Part shown: positions 44,756 through 55,900 of the stretch, in pieces
Layout of the letters: every line of letters starts with the position of its first letter
Position numbering within the stretch: the first letter of the stretch is position 1
NCBI RefSeq assembly: GCF_014203755.1
Contig: NZ_JACHJS010000001.1
Span: 2,418,001-2,482,000 of the forward strand
Reading direction: 5' to 3'
DNA from: Saccharothrix violaceirubra
GTDB taxonomy: Bacteria > Actinomycetota > Actinomycetes > Mycobacteriales > Pseudonocardiaceae
Length of the DNA stretch: 64,000 bases
Notes under the pieces: generated by a model
Seen by the model: the letters and a program-made list of their open reading frames with translations, nothing else
What the model was told of the DNA's origin: nothing
The model's database searches: none
Made by a program: the position numbers and the translations under genes

Positions 44756-47700
44756 GCGTCCTCCTCCAGCAACGCCGCGATCTCCTCGTCGGACAGGCCC
44801 GCGAGCCGCACGCGCAGCTCGGCGACGGCCGCGACCTGGCCCGGCTCGTCCTCCAGTTCCCGCACCGCGGTCGCCAGCCCGGCGACCGTCGGCGCGGCGA
44901 ACAACCGGCCGATCGGCACCGACACCGAGAACGCGCCGTGCACCCGGGCCAACGCCTTCGCGGCCAGCAGCGAGTGCCCGCCCAGTGCGAAGAAGTCGTC
45001 GTGCACACCCAGCTCGGTCACGCCCAGCACCTCGCGCCAGATCTCCGCGACCACCTCCTCGACCGGCTCGCGCGGTGCCACGCGGTCGACGTGCGAGGTC
45101 CACGACGGTTCGGGCAGGGCTTTGCGGTCGACCTTGCCGTTGGGCGTCAAGGGCAACGCGTCGAGCACCACGGCCGTCGCGGGCAGCATGTAGTCCGGCA
45201 ACCGTTCGGCCAGCGCGGTCCGGGCCCGCGGCCAGGTGTCGGTGCCGACCAGGTAGGCCACGAGCCGCTCGTCGCGCGCCACCACGACCGCCTCGCGCAC
45301 GTAGTCGAGGTCACGCAGCGCGGCCTCGATCTCGCCGAGTTCGATCCGGAACCCGCGCACCTTCACCTGGTGGTCGGCCCGGCCGAGGAACTCCAGCGTG
45401 CCGTCGCCGCGCTGGCGCACCAGGTCGCCGGTGGCGTACAGGCGGCCGGGCGTGGCCGCGAACGGGTCGGGCACGAACCGGGACGCGGTCAGCTCCGGGC
45501 GGCCCCGGTAGCCGACCGCCACGCCGGCGCCGCCGATGTACAGCTCGCCGACGACACCGGGCGGCACGGGTTCCATGCGCGCGTCCAGCACGTAGAGCCG
45601 GGTGTTGCCGATCGGCGGCCCGATCACGACCGGCGCGGGGGAGGGTTCGACCGGACCGGCGGCCGACCAGACCGTGGTCTCGGTCGGCCCGTACACGTTC
45701 CACAGCAGCGCGGAGTCGGTGATCAGCTCGTCGGCCAGGTCGCGGGGCAGCGCCTCGCCGCCGCACACCCGCGTGGTCACCGTCTCCGGCACGCCGCCCG
45801 CCGCCAGCAGCAGCCGCCACGTGGCGGGCGTCGCCTGGAGCATGGTCACCCCGCGCGTGGTCAGCAGGTCCCGCAACGCGGGGCCGTCGCCCGCGTCCGG
45901 TACGACCAGCACCTCGGCGCCGGACACCAGCGGCAGCAGCAGTTCGAGCACGGAGATGTCGAACGACAGCGTGGTCACGGCCGCCAGCCGGTCGCCGGGC
46001 GCGGGCGCCAGCAGGTCGCGGAACGACACCAGCAGGTTCACCACGGCCCGGTGCGGCACCTCGACGCCCTTGGGCCGCCCGGTGGACCCGGACGTGTAGA
46101 TCACGTAGGCCAGGTCGCCCGGCACGACCTCCGTCAGCGGCTCCGCGTCGTCGGTCGGCGCGGCCACCCGGCCGGTGAACCCGAACGTGTCGCCGTCGGT
46201 GATCAGCAGGTCGGCGCCGGAGTCGGCCAGCATCAGCGCCAGCCGGTCGGCCGGCCACGACGGGTCCAGCGGCAGGTAGGCCGCGCCCGCGCGCCACACG
46301 CCCAGCACGGCCGCGACCAGGTCGGGCGTGCGGGGCAGGCACAGCGCGACCAGTCGGCTGCCGCGCACCAGGCCGGCGATCCGGGCCGCCCGCGCGTCCA
46401 GTTCCCGGTAGGTCAGCGCGCCGTCGACGCCGGACACGGCCACCGCGTCCGGGTCGCCCGAGATCAGGTCCAGGGCGGACGCGGCCTCGGGCAGCGCGAG
46501 GTCGGTGGCGTTCCAGCCTTCGAGGACCTCCCACCGCCGCACGCCGCTGAGCGCGTCCAGGTCGCCGATCCGCCGGTGCGGCTCCCGCGCGGCGGCCGTG
46601 AGCAGCGCGACGAACCGGTCGGTGAACTCCACGACCGTGGCCTCGTCGAACAGGTCCGTGCTGTACTCGACGCCCAGGGCCAGGCCGCCCGCGCGGTACT
46701 CGGCGGCGATCGTGAGGTCGAACTTCGACACGCCGGGGTCGGGCGCGAGGCCGGTGATCTCCAGTCCGGGCAGGGAGATCGTGGTCGGCGGCGTGTTCTG
46801 GAGGATGAGCTGGGCCTGGTGCAGCGGCGCGTGGCCGAGTGCGCGGTGCGGGCTCAGGTGCTCCACCACCCGGTCGAACGGCAGGTCGGCGTGCGCCAGA
46901 CCCTCCACAGTGGACTCACGGACGCGGCCGAGCAGCTCGGCGAACGTCGGGTCGCCGCCCACGTGCGCGCGCAACGCCAACGAGTTCACGAAGAACCCGA
47001 CCAGGTGCTCCAGGTCCGGGTGCGCGCGACCGGCGACCGGCGTGCCGACCACCACGTCGTCCTGACCCGCCAACCGGCCCAGCCGCGCGGCGAAACCGGC
47101 CAGCAGCACCATGAACAGCGTGGCGCCGTGCGCCCGGCCGACCTCCTCCCACGCCGACAGCGTCTCGGGCGGCACGGTCGCCGTGTACAGCGCGCCCCGG
47201 TAGGTCGCCACCGCCGGGCGCGGCCGGTCCGTGGGCAGGGTGAGCAGCTCCGGCGCGCCGGCCAGGTGGTCGGCCCAGTACGCGAGGTGGTCCTGCGCGT
47301 GCGCGGTGACCTGGTCGCGTTGCCACACCGCGAAGTCCGGGTAGCCCAGCCGCAGCGGCGGCAGCGCCTCGCCCCGGCCCGCGTACGCCTCGCCCAGGTC
47401 GTGCAGCAGCACGGCCAGCGACCACGCGTCGGAGACGATGTGGTGCAGGGTCAGCACCAGCACGTGGTCGTCCTCGGCGAACCGGCCCAGGTCCGCCACG
47501 AACAGCGGCCCCCGGTGCAGGTCGAACCCGACCGCGCCGCGTTCGTCCGCGAACCGCTGCGCCCGCGCGTCCCGGTCGTCGGCCGGCAGGTCGACCAGGT
47601 TCAGCGTCGCGGCGCCGGTGGGCGCCACGAGCTGGACCGGTTCGCCGCCCGAGTCCGGGAACGTCGTGCGCAACGCCGCGTGCCGCCGCACCAGCAGGTC

Positions 47701-47907
47701 CAGCGCGGACCGCAGCGCGTCGACGTCGAGCGGGCCGCGCAGCCGGACCGCGATCGGCACGTTGTACACGGCCGTGCCCGGTGCGAACCGGTCGAGGAAC
47801 CACAGCCGCTGCTGGCCGAACGACAGCGGGTACGGGGTGGGCGTGGACGCGCGGGCACGCAGCCGTTCGGCGAGCAGCGCCCGCTTGCGTGCGGCTGGGT
47901 CGGTCAT
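44752..47907 (-). CDS. NRPS module C-A-PCP, glycine-like specificity
   Basis: A 1051-residue module. The condensation domain shows FGQQRLWFLDRFAPG and LHHIVSDAWS (His145, His146, Asp150), an LCL-type pattern. The A domain shows [33 protein letters not shown] and LGRADHQVKVRGFRI; the PCP has [10 protein letters not shown]. Pocket residues read by eye are D-I-L-Q-V-G-V-V-W-K, close to the published glycine pattern DILQLGLIWK, so glycine is predicted. A short acidic docking-like tail ends the protein (SDEEIAALLEEDA). It starts 3 bases after the DUF6875-type gene and overlaps the MFS gene at its end. Confidence 0.92.
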   Translation of the reverse strand: MTDPAARKRALLAERLRARASTPTPYPLSFGQQRLWFLDRFAPGTAVYNVPIAVRLRGPLDVDALRSALDLLVRRHAALRTTFPDSGGEPVQLVAPTGAATLNLVDLPADDRDARAQRFADERGAVGFDLHRGPLFVADLGRFAEDDHVLVLTLHHIVSDAWSLAVLLHDLGEAYAGRGEALPPLRLGYPDFAVWQRDQVTAHAQDHLAYWADHLAGAPELLTLPTDRPRPAVATYRGALYTATVPPETLSAWEEVGRAHGATLFMVLLAGFAARLGRLAGQDDVVVGTPVAGRAHPDLEHLVGFFVNSLALRAHVGGDPTFAELLGRVRESTVEGLAHADLPFDRVVEHLSPHRALGHAPLHQAQLILQNTPPTTISLPGLEITGLAPDPGVSKFDLTIAAEYRAGGLALGVEYSTDLFDEATVVEFTDRFVALLTAAAREPHRRIGDLDALSGVRRWEVLEGWNATDLALPEAASALDLISGDPDAVAVSGVDGALTYRELDARAARIAGLVRGSRLVALCLPRTPDLVAAVLGVWRAGAAYLPLDPSWPADRLALMLADSGADLLITDGDTFGFTGRVAAPTDDAEPLTEVVPGDLAYVIYTSGSTGRPKGVEVPHRAVVNLLVSFRDLLAPAPGDRLAAVTTLSFDISVLELLLPLVSGAEVLVVPDAGDGPALRDLLTTRGVTMLQATPATWRLLLAAGGVPETVTTRVCGGEALPRDLADELITDSALLWNVYGPTETTVWSAAGPVEPSPAPVVIGPPIGNTRLYVLDARMEPVPPGVVGELYIGGAGVAVGYRGRPELTASRFVPDPFAATPGRLYATGDLVRQRGDGTLEFLGRADHQVKVRGFRIELGEIEAALRDLDYVREAVVVARDERLVAYLVGTDTWPRARTALAERLPDYMLPATAVVLDALPLTPNGKVDRKALPEPSWTSHVDRVAPREPVEEVVAEIWREVLGVTELGVHDDFFALGGHSLLAAKALARVHGAFSVSVPIGRLFAAPTVAGLATAVRELEDEPGQVAAVAELRVRLAGLSDEEIAALLEEDA

Positions 47908-47910
47908 GGG

Positions 47911-48579
47911 TCAGCTCCCGGACGTGGCGAGGCGGTCGGCGGCGGCGCTCACGTCGCCGCGCAGGTGGCCCGGCACCCGGTCGCCGAAGCGCTGGAGGTA
48001 GGCGGCCACGGTCGCGTCGTCGTCGCGCAGGAACGGGAAGTCGGTCGGGACCATGTGCCGGACCGCGAGCAGCGGCACCGGGCTGCGCAGCGGCCGGAAC
48101 GCCGGGTTCCACAGGCCCGCCTTGTCGGGGGGACCGGGGTGGAACTCGCCGATCATCAGCCCCTGCTGGGTGTAGTCGGGCTTGAGCAGCTCCTGGGTGC
48201 GGTCGACCACGGTGTGGTCGGCCAGGTCCGGGAACAGCACCAGGATCGTCTTGAACTGCGCGGCCGGGCCCGCGGTGGGCGCCAGGTCGACGAACCAGTC
48301 CCGGTAGTGCAGCAGCAGCTCGGCCAGCTCGTCGGGACCGTGCGGCACACCGGGGTGCACCGAGATCCAGAACAGCCCGCGCTGCAACGAGGTGTCGGTG
48401 AACGGGCACACCGCGCCGCGCCGCCCCAGCTCGGGGTGCGGTCCGACGAGGTACTCGCCCGCCCAGTCGAACACCGCGCGCAACGCGGGACCGTAGGCCG
48501 CCACCCCGTCGGGCAACGGACCGCGGAAATCGGCCGTCTCCACGAGCGGGTGGGTCGCGCCTGTCGGGTGGAACAGCAT
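47911..48579 (-). CDS. DUF6875-like protein in the NRPS operon
   Basis: A 222-residue soluble protein. EYLVGPHPELGRRGAVCPFTDTSLQRGLFWISVH is the segment that recalls DUF6875, a domain of unknown function seen near biosynthetic genes; this comes from memory of the family. AAQFKTILVLFPDL and PLLAVRHMVPTDFPFL are two more strands. One Cys and several His could bind a metal, but no motif is definite. ATG 48579 overlaps the flavoenzyme stop as TGATG. Its place between the hydroxylase and an NRPS module suggests a role in handling the oxidised intermediate. Confidence 0.65.
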   Translation of the reverse strand: MLFHPTGATHPLVETADFRGPLPDGVAAYGPALRAVFDWAGEYLVGPHPELGRRGAVCPFTDTSLQRGLFWISVHPGVPHGPDELAELLLHYRDWFVDLAPTAGPAAQFKTILVLFPDLADHTVVDRTQELLKPDYTQQGLMIGEFHPGPPDKAGLWNPAFRPLRSPVPLLAVRHMVPTDFPFLRDDDATVAAYLQRFGDRVPGHLRGDVSAAADRLATSGS

Positions 48580-49910
48580 CAACTCACCTTCCTTCCGGCT
48601 CGGGACCGGTGTGCCAGCCCCGCGAGGACCGCGCCGGTGAGCGCGGCGGTGACACCGCCCAACAGGCGGTCCTGGCGCCGGACCCGGGCCAGTGCCTCGC
48701 CGTACGGAGTGGTGGTATGGGAAACCAGGGTGTAGAGCGGGACCCACGCGCGTGGGAACCACCTGTGCAGCAACAGATCGGCCTTGCGCCGGGCCAGGAA
48801 CAGCGGCGAGCGCACGCGGTCGCGAAGCTCGACGAAGTTGCGTTTGGACAGTTCCGCCAGCACGTCGGTGTGCGGACGGCGGAAGCGCTCGAACGCCGCC
48901 AACGCGGCGGGCAGGTCGTCGGGGTGCGCGGCCAGGCAGCGGTCCAGGACCGAGCAGTCCTCGAACGCGGCGTTCATGCCCTGCCCGTAGAACGGGTACA
49001 CCGCGTGGGCCGCGTCGCCGAGCAGGACCGTGCCGCGCCCGTCGTCGGTGGCCGTGTGCCACGGCGACGCGCGGATCGTGACCAGGCTCGCGGGCGGGTG
49101 GTCCAGGAACTGCTCCACCACGTCCGGGATGAGCGCGGGCACGTCCGGGAACCGGTCCGCGAAGAACGCGCGCACCCGCTCGGGCGTGTCCAGACCCGCG
49201 AACCCGGCCGGGCCCTCGAACGGCAGGAAGATCGTCGCGGTGAGCGTGCCGTCCGCGTTGGGGTGGGCCACGATCAGCCCGTCGTCGCCCGGCCACACGT
49301 GCAGGGCATAGGGGTCGGTACGCGGCTTTCCGCCGTCGTCCAACGGGATGAGCAGCTCCCGGTAGCCCCACTCCAGGTATTCCTGGTGCAGGTCCATCCG
49401 CAGCCCGCGGGCGAGCTGCGCGCGCACCGCGGAGAACGCGCCGTCCGCGCCCACGACCAGGTCGGCCGCGTGCTCCTCGCCGGCGATCACCGAGGGGACG
49501 GTGCGGTCGACGGCCGTGACCCGGTGCCCCCAGCGGAAGTCGACGCCCAGCCGTTCGGCCTCGTCGATCAGCGCCACGTTGAGGTCGTGCCGCAGCACCG
49601 AGTGCAGCACCTGGTCCTCTTCGGTGCCGTAGGGCTGGAAGCGCAGCGTGCCGTCCGGTGCGTGCACGACCCGACCGCGCATCGGCACGGTCGCCGGCTT
49701 GAGCCGGTCGAGCAGGCCGACCTCGCGCAACGCCACGATGCCGCGCTGGGACAGGCCGAGGTTGATCGACCGGCCCTCCTCGCGCACGCCCGGCGTGCGC
49801 GGGTCGCCCCGCCGTTCGAGCACCCGGACGGCGAAGCCCCGCCGGGCCAGGTACACCGACATCAGCGAGCCGGACAGCCCGGCGCCGACCACGACCGCCG
49901 TGCGGCTCAC
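48579..49910 (-). CDS. Kynurenine 3-monooxygenase-like FAD monooxygenase
   Basis: A 443-residue class A flavin monooxygenase. The GxGxxG is [21 protein letters not shown], the FAD/NADPH motifs are [12 protein letters not shown] and [24 protein letters not shown], and [15 protein letters not shown] is the segment characteristic of kynurenine 3-monooxygenases. A C-terminal hydrophobic stretch ([18 protein letters not shown]) matches their membrane-associated end. It would make 3-hydroxykynurenine, or act on an anthranilate or Trp-derived relative. No Trp dioxygenase, formamidase or kynureninase is in the window, so kynurenine must come from elsewhere. It overlaps both neighbouring genes (GTGA and TGATG). 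Confidence 0.85.
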   Translation of the reverse strand: MSRTAVVVGAGLSGSLMSVYLARRGFAVRVLERRGDPRTPGVREEGRSINLGLSQRGIVALREVGLLDRLKPATVPMRGRVVHAPDGTLRFQPYGTEEDQVLHSVLRHDLNVALIDEAERLGVDFRWGHRVTAVDRTVPSVIAGEEHAADLVVGADGAFSAVRAQLARGLRMDLHQEYLEWGYRELLIPLDDGGKPRTDPYALHVWPGDDGLIVAHPNADGTLTATIFLPFEGPAGFAGLDTPERVRAFFADRFPDVPALIPDVVEQFLDHPPASLVTIRASPWHTATDDGRGTVLLGDAAHAVYPFYGQGMNAAFEDCSVLDRCLAAHPDDLPAALAAFERFRRPHTDVLAELSKRNFVELRDRVRSPLFLARRKADLLLHRWFPRAWVPLYTLVSHTTTPYGEALARVRRQDRLLGGVTAALTGAVLAGLAHRSRAGRKVS

Positions 49911-52900
49911 AGGACGTCCTCGCCGTCGGACAGGGTGCCCAGGAGCCGGTCGATCTCGGCGTCGGACAGGTCGTCGAGCTGGTCCAGCAGCGGCACCGGT
50001 CCCCGGGCCAGGTGGTCGTCGGCGCCCCGGACCGCGACGCTCAGACCGGCGATCGTGGGCGCGGCGAACAGCGCGGCCAACGGCACCTGCGCGGACAGGG
50101 TGGTGCGGACCCGGGCCAGCATCTGGGTCGCGGTCAGCGAGTGTCCGCCCAGCGCGAAGAAGTTGTCGTGCACGCCCAGCGGCACGTCCTCCGGGATGCT
50201 CAGCACCGCGCGCCAGATCACGGCCATGCTCGCCTCGGTCTCGTCGCGCGGCTCGACCCGGTCCGCCGACGCGGTGTGCCACGTCGGCTCGGGCAGCGCG
50301 GACCGGTCGACCTTGCCGGTGCCCGTGCGCGGGACGGACTCCAGGTCCACCACCGACGCCGGGAGCATGTACTCGGGCAGGTGCGCGGCCAGGTGCTCGC
50401 GCACGTCGGCCGGCGCGGCCGGGACGACGTAGGCGACCAGTCGCACGTCGGAGGCGTTCGCCGACCACGCGACCACGACCGCGTCGGCCACGTCCGGGTG
50501 CGCCCGGAGCACGGCCTCGACCTCGCCCGGCTCGATCCGGTAGCCGCGGATCTTGAGCTGCCGGTCGGCGCGGCCCAGGAACTCCAACCCGCCGTCCACC
50601 CGCCGCCGGACCAGGTCGCCCGTGGCGTACAGGCGCCCGCCGGTGCCGAAGGGGTCGGGCACGAACTTCGCGGCGGTCAGGTCCGGACGCCCGTGGTAGC
50701 CGCGGGCCACGCCCGCGCCGCCGATGTGCAGTTCGCCGATCACGCCCGGCGGCACCGGCCGCAGCGCGCGGTCGAGCACGTGCAGCGTCGTGCCCGCGAT
50801 CGCCGGCCCCAGCCGCACCGGGTGCGGTGCGCGGGCGACCACGCCGACCGCCGAGTACACGGTCGTCTCGGTCGGGCCGTAGCCGTCGATCACCGTCGCG
50901 CCGCCGGACTGGAGTTCGTCCGCGAGGTCGCGGGTCATGGCCTCGCCGCCGCTGATCCGCAGCCGCACCCGGTCGGGCACGCCGCCCGCCGCCACGACCA
51001 TGCGCCAGCTCGCCGGGCCACCCTGTACGACGGTCGCGCCCGACTCGTCGATCCGGGCGCGCAGCAACGCGCCGTCGGCGACCTCGTCCGCGTCGAGCAC
51101 GGTCAGCGGCACGCCGCGCAGCAGCGGCACGAACATCTCCACGGTCGACACGTCGAACGCGGGCGTGGTGATCGACGCGAGCAGGTCGTCGGACCCGAGG
51201 TCGAGGACGTCGTCCATGGCCGACAGCAACGCGCCCAGGCCGCCCTGCGTCACGCGGACGCCCTTGGGCGTGCCGGTCGACCCCGACGTGTAGAGGACAT
51301 AGGCGAGCATGCCGGGGTGCTGCGGCACGGCCTGGGGCGGCGTGTCCGGAAACTCGTGCACGGCACGGGAATCGACCGTGGTCCACGGGCCGCCGACCGC
51401 CACCGAGCCGTCCGTGACCAGCACGGGCGTGCCCGCGTCGGTGGCCATCGAGGTCAACCGGTGCACCGGCCACGACGGGTCCAGCGGCAGGTAACCGGCA
51501 CCGGCCTTCCACGCGGCCAGCACGCCGACCAGCGTGGCCGCGCCGCGGTCCAGGCACAGCGCCACGGGCTCGTCGGGCCGGGCGCCCGCCGCGAGCAGGG
51601 CGTGCGCCAGCCGGTTCGCGGCCCGGTCCAGCTCGCCGCAGGTCAGTTCGCCCGCGAGGGCGACCGCGTCCGGGTGGGCGGCCACCGCGTCGAGCACCAG
51701 TCCGGCGGCGGTGTCCGAAGTGGACCGGACGAGGGGGAGTTCGGCGACCGGGGTGTCCGCGTCGGCGTCGAGCACGGCCGTGAAAGCGTCGTGCAGGGCC
51801 ACGACCGAGGCCCGGTCGAACAGCTCGGCGTCGTACTGCCAGCGCGCGAACCAGTCCTCGCCCGCGCGTTCCACGGTCAGCGACAGGTCGAACTTGGCGC
51901 CGCCGTTGTGCACGGGCTCGGGGCCGAACCGCACGTCGCCCGCGGTCCGGACGCCGGGGACCGGCTCGACCGCGAACAGCACCTGCACCAACGGCGAGTG
52001 CGCGAGCGAGCGCGGCACGTCGGCGAGTTCCACGATCCGCTCGAACGGCAGGTCCTGGTGCGCCACCGCGGCCACGGTCTCGCGCTCGGCCGCCGTGACC
52101 GCGTCGCGCACGGTCGTGTCCTCGTCGAAGGTCGCGCGCAGCGGCACCGTGTTGGCCACGAACCCGACCAGGCCCTCGGTCTCCGGCCTGGTCCGCGCGG
52201 CGACCGGCGTGGCCACCAGGAGGTCGGCCTGCCCGGTCACCCGGTGCAGCACGCAGCCGAACAGGGCGAGCAGCCGTGCGAACGAGCCGTCGCCGACCCG
52301 GATCCGGGCCCGCAACTCGGCGCCCCGACCCGTCGGCCGCTCGGGGCGCGGGCGGTCGGTGGGCAGCGCGAGCACGGTCGGCACGTCGCGCAGCCGTTCG
52401 CGCCAGTACCCGTCGTCGAAGCTCTGTTCCTGTTGCCACAGCGCGTAATCCGGGTAGCCGATGGGCGGCTCGGGCAGGTCCTCGCCCGCGTACCGGCGGG
52501 CCAGCTCGTCGAACAGCACCGCGCACGACCAGCCGTCGGCGATTGCGTGGTGCAGTACGAGCACCAGCACGTGCCGGTCCGCCGTGAGTCGCAGCAGCAC
52601 CGCCCGGAACAGCGGCCCGGTCTCCAGGTCGAACGCGACCCGGACCTGGTCGCGCACCCGCGCCGCGACCTCGGTGGCGGCCACGTCGACGACCGGCAGC
52701 TCCACCGGGACGGTCGACGCCACGACCTGCTCGGGCACGCCGTCGGGCGCGACCAGCGTGGTGCGCAACGCCTCGTGCCGGTCCACGACGTCGGCGAGCG
52801 CGGACCGCAGCCGGTCGACGTCGAGCGGACCGTCGACCGCGACCCGCCAGCCGATGTTGTACACCGGGCTGCCCGGCAGCAGCTGGTCGAGCAGCCACAG

Positions 52901-52951
52901 CCGGCGCTGCCCCGACGACGCCGGGAATCTGAACACCTCGGGCACGCTCAC
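49907..52951 (-). CDS. NRPS module C-A-PCP
   Basis: A 1014-residue module. Condensation: [24 protein letters not shown] and [10 protein letters not shown] (His134, His135, Asp139). Adenylation: [65 protein letters not shown]. Pocket residues by eye are D-V-V-Q-I-G-G-V-Y-K, related in layout to the Gly-like Q-x-G type but without a specificity I know. GTG 52951 overlaps the LanB-fusion stop. It ends in a docking-like acidic tail ([14 protein letters not shown]). Confidence 0.92.
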   Translation of the reverse strand: MSVPEVFRFPASSGQRRLWLLDQLLPGSPVYNIGWRVAVDGPLDVDRLRSALADVVDRHEALRTTLVAPDGVPEQVVASTVPVELPVVDVAATEVAARVRDQVRVAFDLETGPLFRAVLLRLTADRHVLVLVLHHAIADGWSCAVLFDELARRYAGEDLPEPPIGYPDYALWQQEQSFDDGYWRERLRDVPTVLALPTDRPRPERPTGRGAELRARIRVGDGSFARLLALFGCVLHRVTGQADLLVATPVAARTRPETEGLVGFVANTVPLRATFDEDTTVRDAVTAAERETVAAVAHQDLPFERIVELADVPRSLAHSPLVQVLFAVEPVPGVRTAGDVRFGPEPVHNGGAKFDLSLTVERAGEDWFARWQYDAELFDRASVVALHDAFTAVLDADADTPVAELPLVRSTSDTAAGLVLDAVAAHPDAVALAGELTCGELDRAANRLAHALLAAGARPDEPVALCLDRGAATLVGVLAAWKAGAGYLPLDPSWPVHRLTSMATDAGTPVLVTDGSVAVGGPWTTVDSRAVHEFPDTPPQAVPQHPGMLAYVLYTSGSTGTPKGVRVTQGGLGALLSAMDDVLDLGSDDLLASITTPAFDVSTVEMFVPLLRGVPLTVLDADEVADGALLRARIDESGATVVQGGPASWRMVVAAGGVPDRVRLRISGGEAMTRDLADELQSGGATVIDGYGPTETTVYSAVGVVARAPHPVRLGPAIAGTTLHVLDRALRPVPPGVIGELHIGGAGVARGYHGRPDLTAAKFVPDPFGTGGRLYATGDLVRRRVDGGLEFLGRADRQLKIRGYRIEPGEVEAVLRAHPDVADAVVVAWSANASDVRLVAYVVPAAPADVREHLAAHLPEYMLPASVVDLESVPRTGTGKVDRSALPEPTWHTASADRVEPRDETEASMAVIWRAVLSIPEDVPLGVHDNFFALGGHSLTATQMLARVRTTLSAQVPLAALFAAPTIAGLSVAVRGADDHLARGPVPLLDQLDDLSDAEIDRLLGTLSDGEDVL

Positions 52952-55900
52952 CGTGCTCCCTCCTCGAAGTGGCGCCACCCGCGCCGGTCGACCGCGACGA
53001 CCCGGAACTCGGCGGTGTGCCGGTTGCCCGCGGCGTCGGTCAGCCACAGGTGGTCCGGGTCGGGCAACATCTCGCCCACGGTCATGGGCGCGTCCGGCCG
53101 TTCCCGGTCGAGCGCGCGCACGGCGTGCGCGAACAGCTCCACCGAGGGCGGGCTCGCCAAGTCGACGTAGAACGGCTTGTGCTCCACCGGGCTCTTCACG
53201 AACACGTAGCGCGGCATGGCGTTGGCGATGCGCCACGCCTGCGCGTCCAGGAACCGGGTGGGCTCGTCCGGGCCGAACGCGAACCGCGCGTCGGCGGACT
53301 TGAGCCGCCACGTCTCGCGGGCCACCACGAGCCGGTCCAGGGACACGCGCGGGGTGTGCGCACCGGCGGGCAACAGGCGGAAGTGCTGCACGAGCTGGGC
53401 CATGATCTGCTCGTTGAGCAGCTCGACCAGGTCGTGGTCCACGCGGCCGGACCGGTCGCGCACGACGAGCCGGCCGCCGTCCTCGACGATGACGCACTCG
53501 CCGACCGGCACCGCGCCCAGCAGGTCCGGCCCGCACGCGTCGTGGCCGAACGCGATCCGCAGGTCCCGGGGCAGGACCAGGGCGTCGGCCAGGCGTTGCG
53601 GCGTGCCGCCCTCCTCGCGGGTGGTCGACAGCACGACCCGGGGTCCGCCCAGGTCTGCCGCCATGGAGTCGCGCAGTTGCACCGGGTCCGGGTGCTGCGA
53701 CACGAACAGCGCCGCCCGCATGGTGTTGACGCCGGGGTGCACCTCGCCGAGCACCCAGTGGTAGTCCCCGGCGCGGACGGCGGCGGCGTCCTTCGCCGCG
53801 ATCAACACGTCCGGGCTGTGCTGCACGGCGCCGCGCCAGCCCGGCCGGGCGGTCGCGAACGCCTTGCGCACCGCGTCCCGCACCTGGTCGACCTCGTAGT
53901 GGACACGGCTCTCGTCCGGGTCGTGCGCACCCAACGCGTCCGCCCACTTGCGTTGAAGGGCGGTGACAAGCCGGGCGATGAGCCGTTCGTCGAGCCGGAA
54001 GATGGTGTCGTTGGCCCACAGCCAGAAGTCGGCGAGCCGCACGGTCGGATCTCCGGTCGCCTCGACCCGGCGGCGGTAGACCTCGCGCAACGCCTTCCCG
54101 TACAGCGCCGCACCGGCGGCGGTGAACCAGCGCGCGGCCTCCAGCACCAGGTCCAGGCCGGGCGAGAGGGTGTCCAGCAGCGCGGGGGAGAGGGTGACGT
54201 CCAGGTCGCGGCGGCACTCCTCGTGCACCACGGTCCGCCCGGCGTAGAACAGGCCGGGCCGGCGGACGGCGGCCGTGCCGGTGATGGCGGTGAACTTCTC
54301 CTGGAGCGCGCCGATCGCGTGGACCAGGCGGTCCGGGTCGCCCACCGCGTCGGCCACCTCGCCCCGGCCGCGCTCGACCTCGTCGAGGGTCGCGGCGATC
54401 CGGTCGCGGACGGCCGGGTCGTCGATCCGCTCGACCTGGCGGCGCAGTTCGCGCTCGGGCACCAGCGCGCTCGGCGCGACCTCGAACGTCCACGCGATCC
54501 GCCGGGCCTTGCGCAGTCGGTCGAGCACCCCGAACACATCGTCCACATCGGACAGCCCGGCCGCGATGTCGACCGCCCGCCGGTGCCCGTCGCACGCGGC
54601 CAGCACGCGGGCCTCGGCGTCGTCCAGCACGACCGGCGCGGTCATCGGCACGTGCAGGACGTTGCCCACGACGTCCACGAACGGCATCCGGCGCGGCGCG
54701 GCCCACGGCCGGACCTCGTCGGTGGTCAGCACTTCGGCCAACTCCTGGACGGCCCAGTTCTCCAGGTACACGGTGCGCCGGTCGACCAGGCCGGCGCCGG
54801 GCACCGAGGTGAGCGCGGCCGGCGCGTCGTCCCGCACGTAGGCCCAGCCGACCGGGCCGAAGAAGCCGATGGTGTCGTTCTTCGCGCAGTACCGCTGGAG
54901 GTAGGCCACGACGGTGTGCTCCCACCGCCGGTAGTCGACGTTGCGCGCGGCGGCGGGGGAGGCGGCGCGCAGGGCGTCGACCGCGGTGACCAGCGCGCGC
55001 GGGTTCTGCCAGGCCACGGCCTCGCGGAACCGGGCGTCGCCGGCCACGCCGCGCAGGATCCCGGCGACCTCGACGCGGGCGTGCTCGAACCGCCCGGCGT
55101 AGTCGGCCTCGGCTTCGGCGACCCGCTCGGCCGCCCGCGCCGCGAGCGTCAACGCCGCCACCGCGTCGGCCGGACCGGCGACGAGTCCGCGGGCCTCGGC
55201 GAACCGGCCCTTGCGCACCAGGCGGCCGACCCGCCGGAGGGTGGCACGCTCGTCACCGCTCGCCGCGTCCTCCACGGCGCGCAACGCCCGGAACGCCGCC
55301 CACCGTGCTTCGCCGAGGGCTTCCCGTGCCGCGTGCACGTCGTCGGCGGCACGTGCGGCGGCGGGACTGCCCAACGCCACCAACGGCTCGATCCCGAACC
55401 CGGTACCCCGCAGCTCGACCCACCGCCACACCGCCCAGTCGCCGCCGGACGAGACGAGGTGGTCGGGCAGCCGGCCGACCATGTCCCGGTTGTGCCCGGT
55501 CGGGTCGGTGTGCCCGATCTGTGCCGCAGACCGTGTGTCGGAGCGGGCAGGGGACTGACCGGCGTCCGGGGCCGTGCGGCCCGGTGATGCCACTTCGGTG
55601 CTCGCGGTGGCAGTCGGCGGGATGCGGGTCGGAACCGGATCGCCCGCGCGCGCACCGGTCGCGGTGCCCGCCGCCGTCGGGTTCGGTGCCGTCACGCCGG
55701 TCTTGTCGGCGGCGGTCGGAAGCAGGTCGTCCGCGTTCAGGTCGATCACCCCCGCTCCGGCTTTCTTGTCGGTGGGTGCCGAATCGTCGGCAGTGCGGCT
55801 GGTCGGTGTCGTCGCGGGACCGGCTTCGGTCCTTTCGGCGACGGCCTGGGTCGGCGCCGCGCCGCCCGCGGACCCGAAGGCCGTGGCGGGCACCGGCGGG

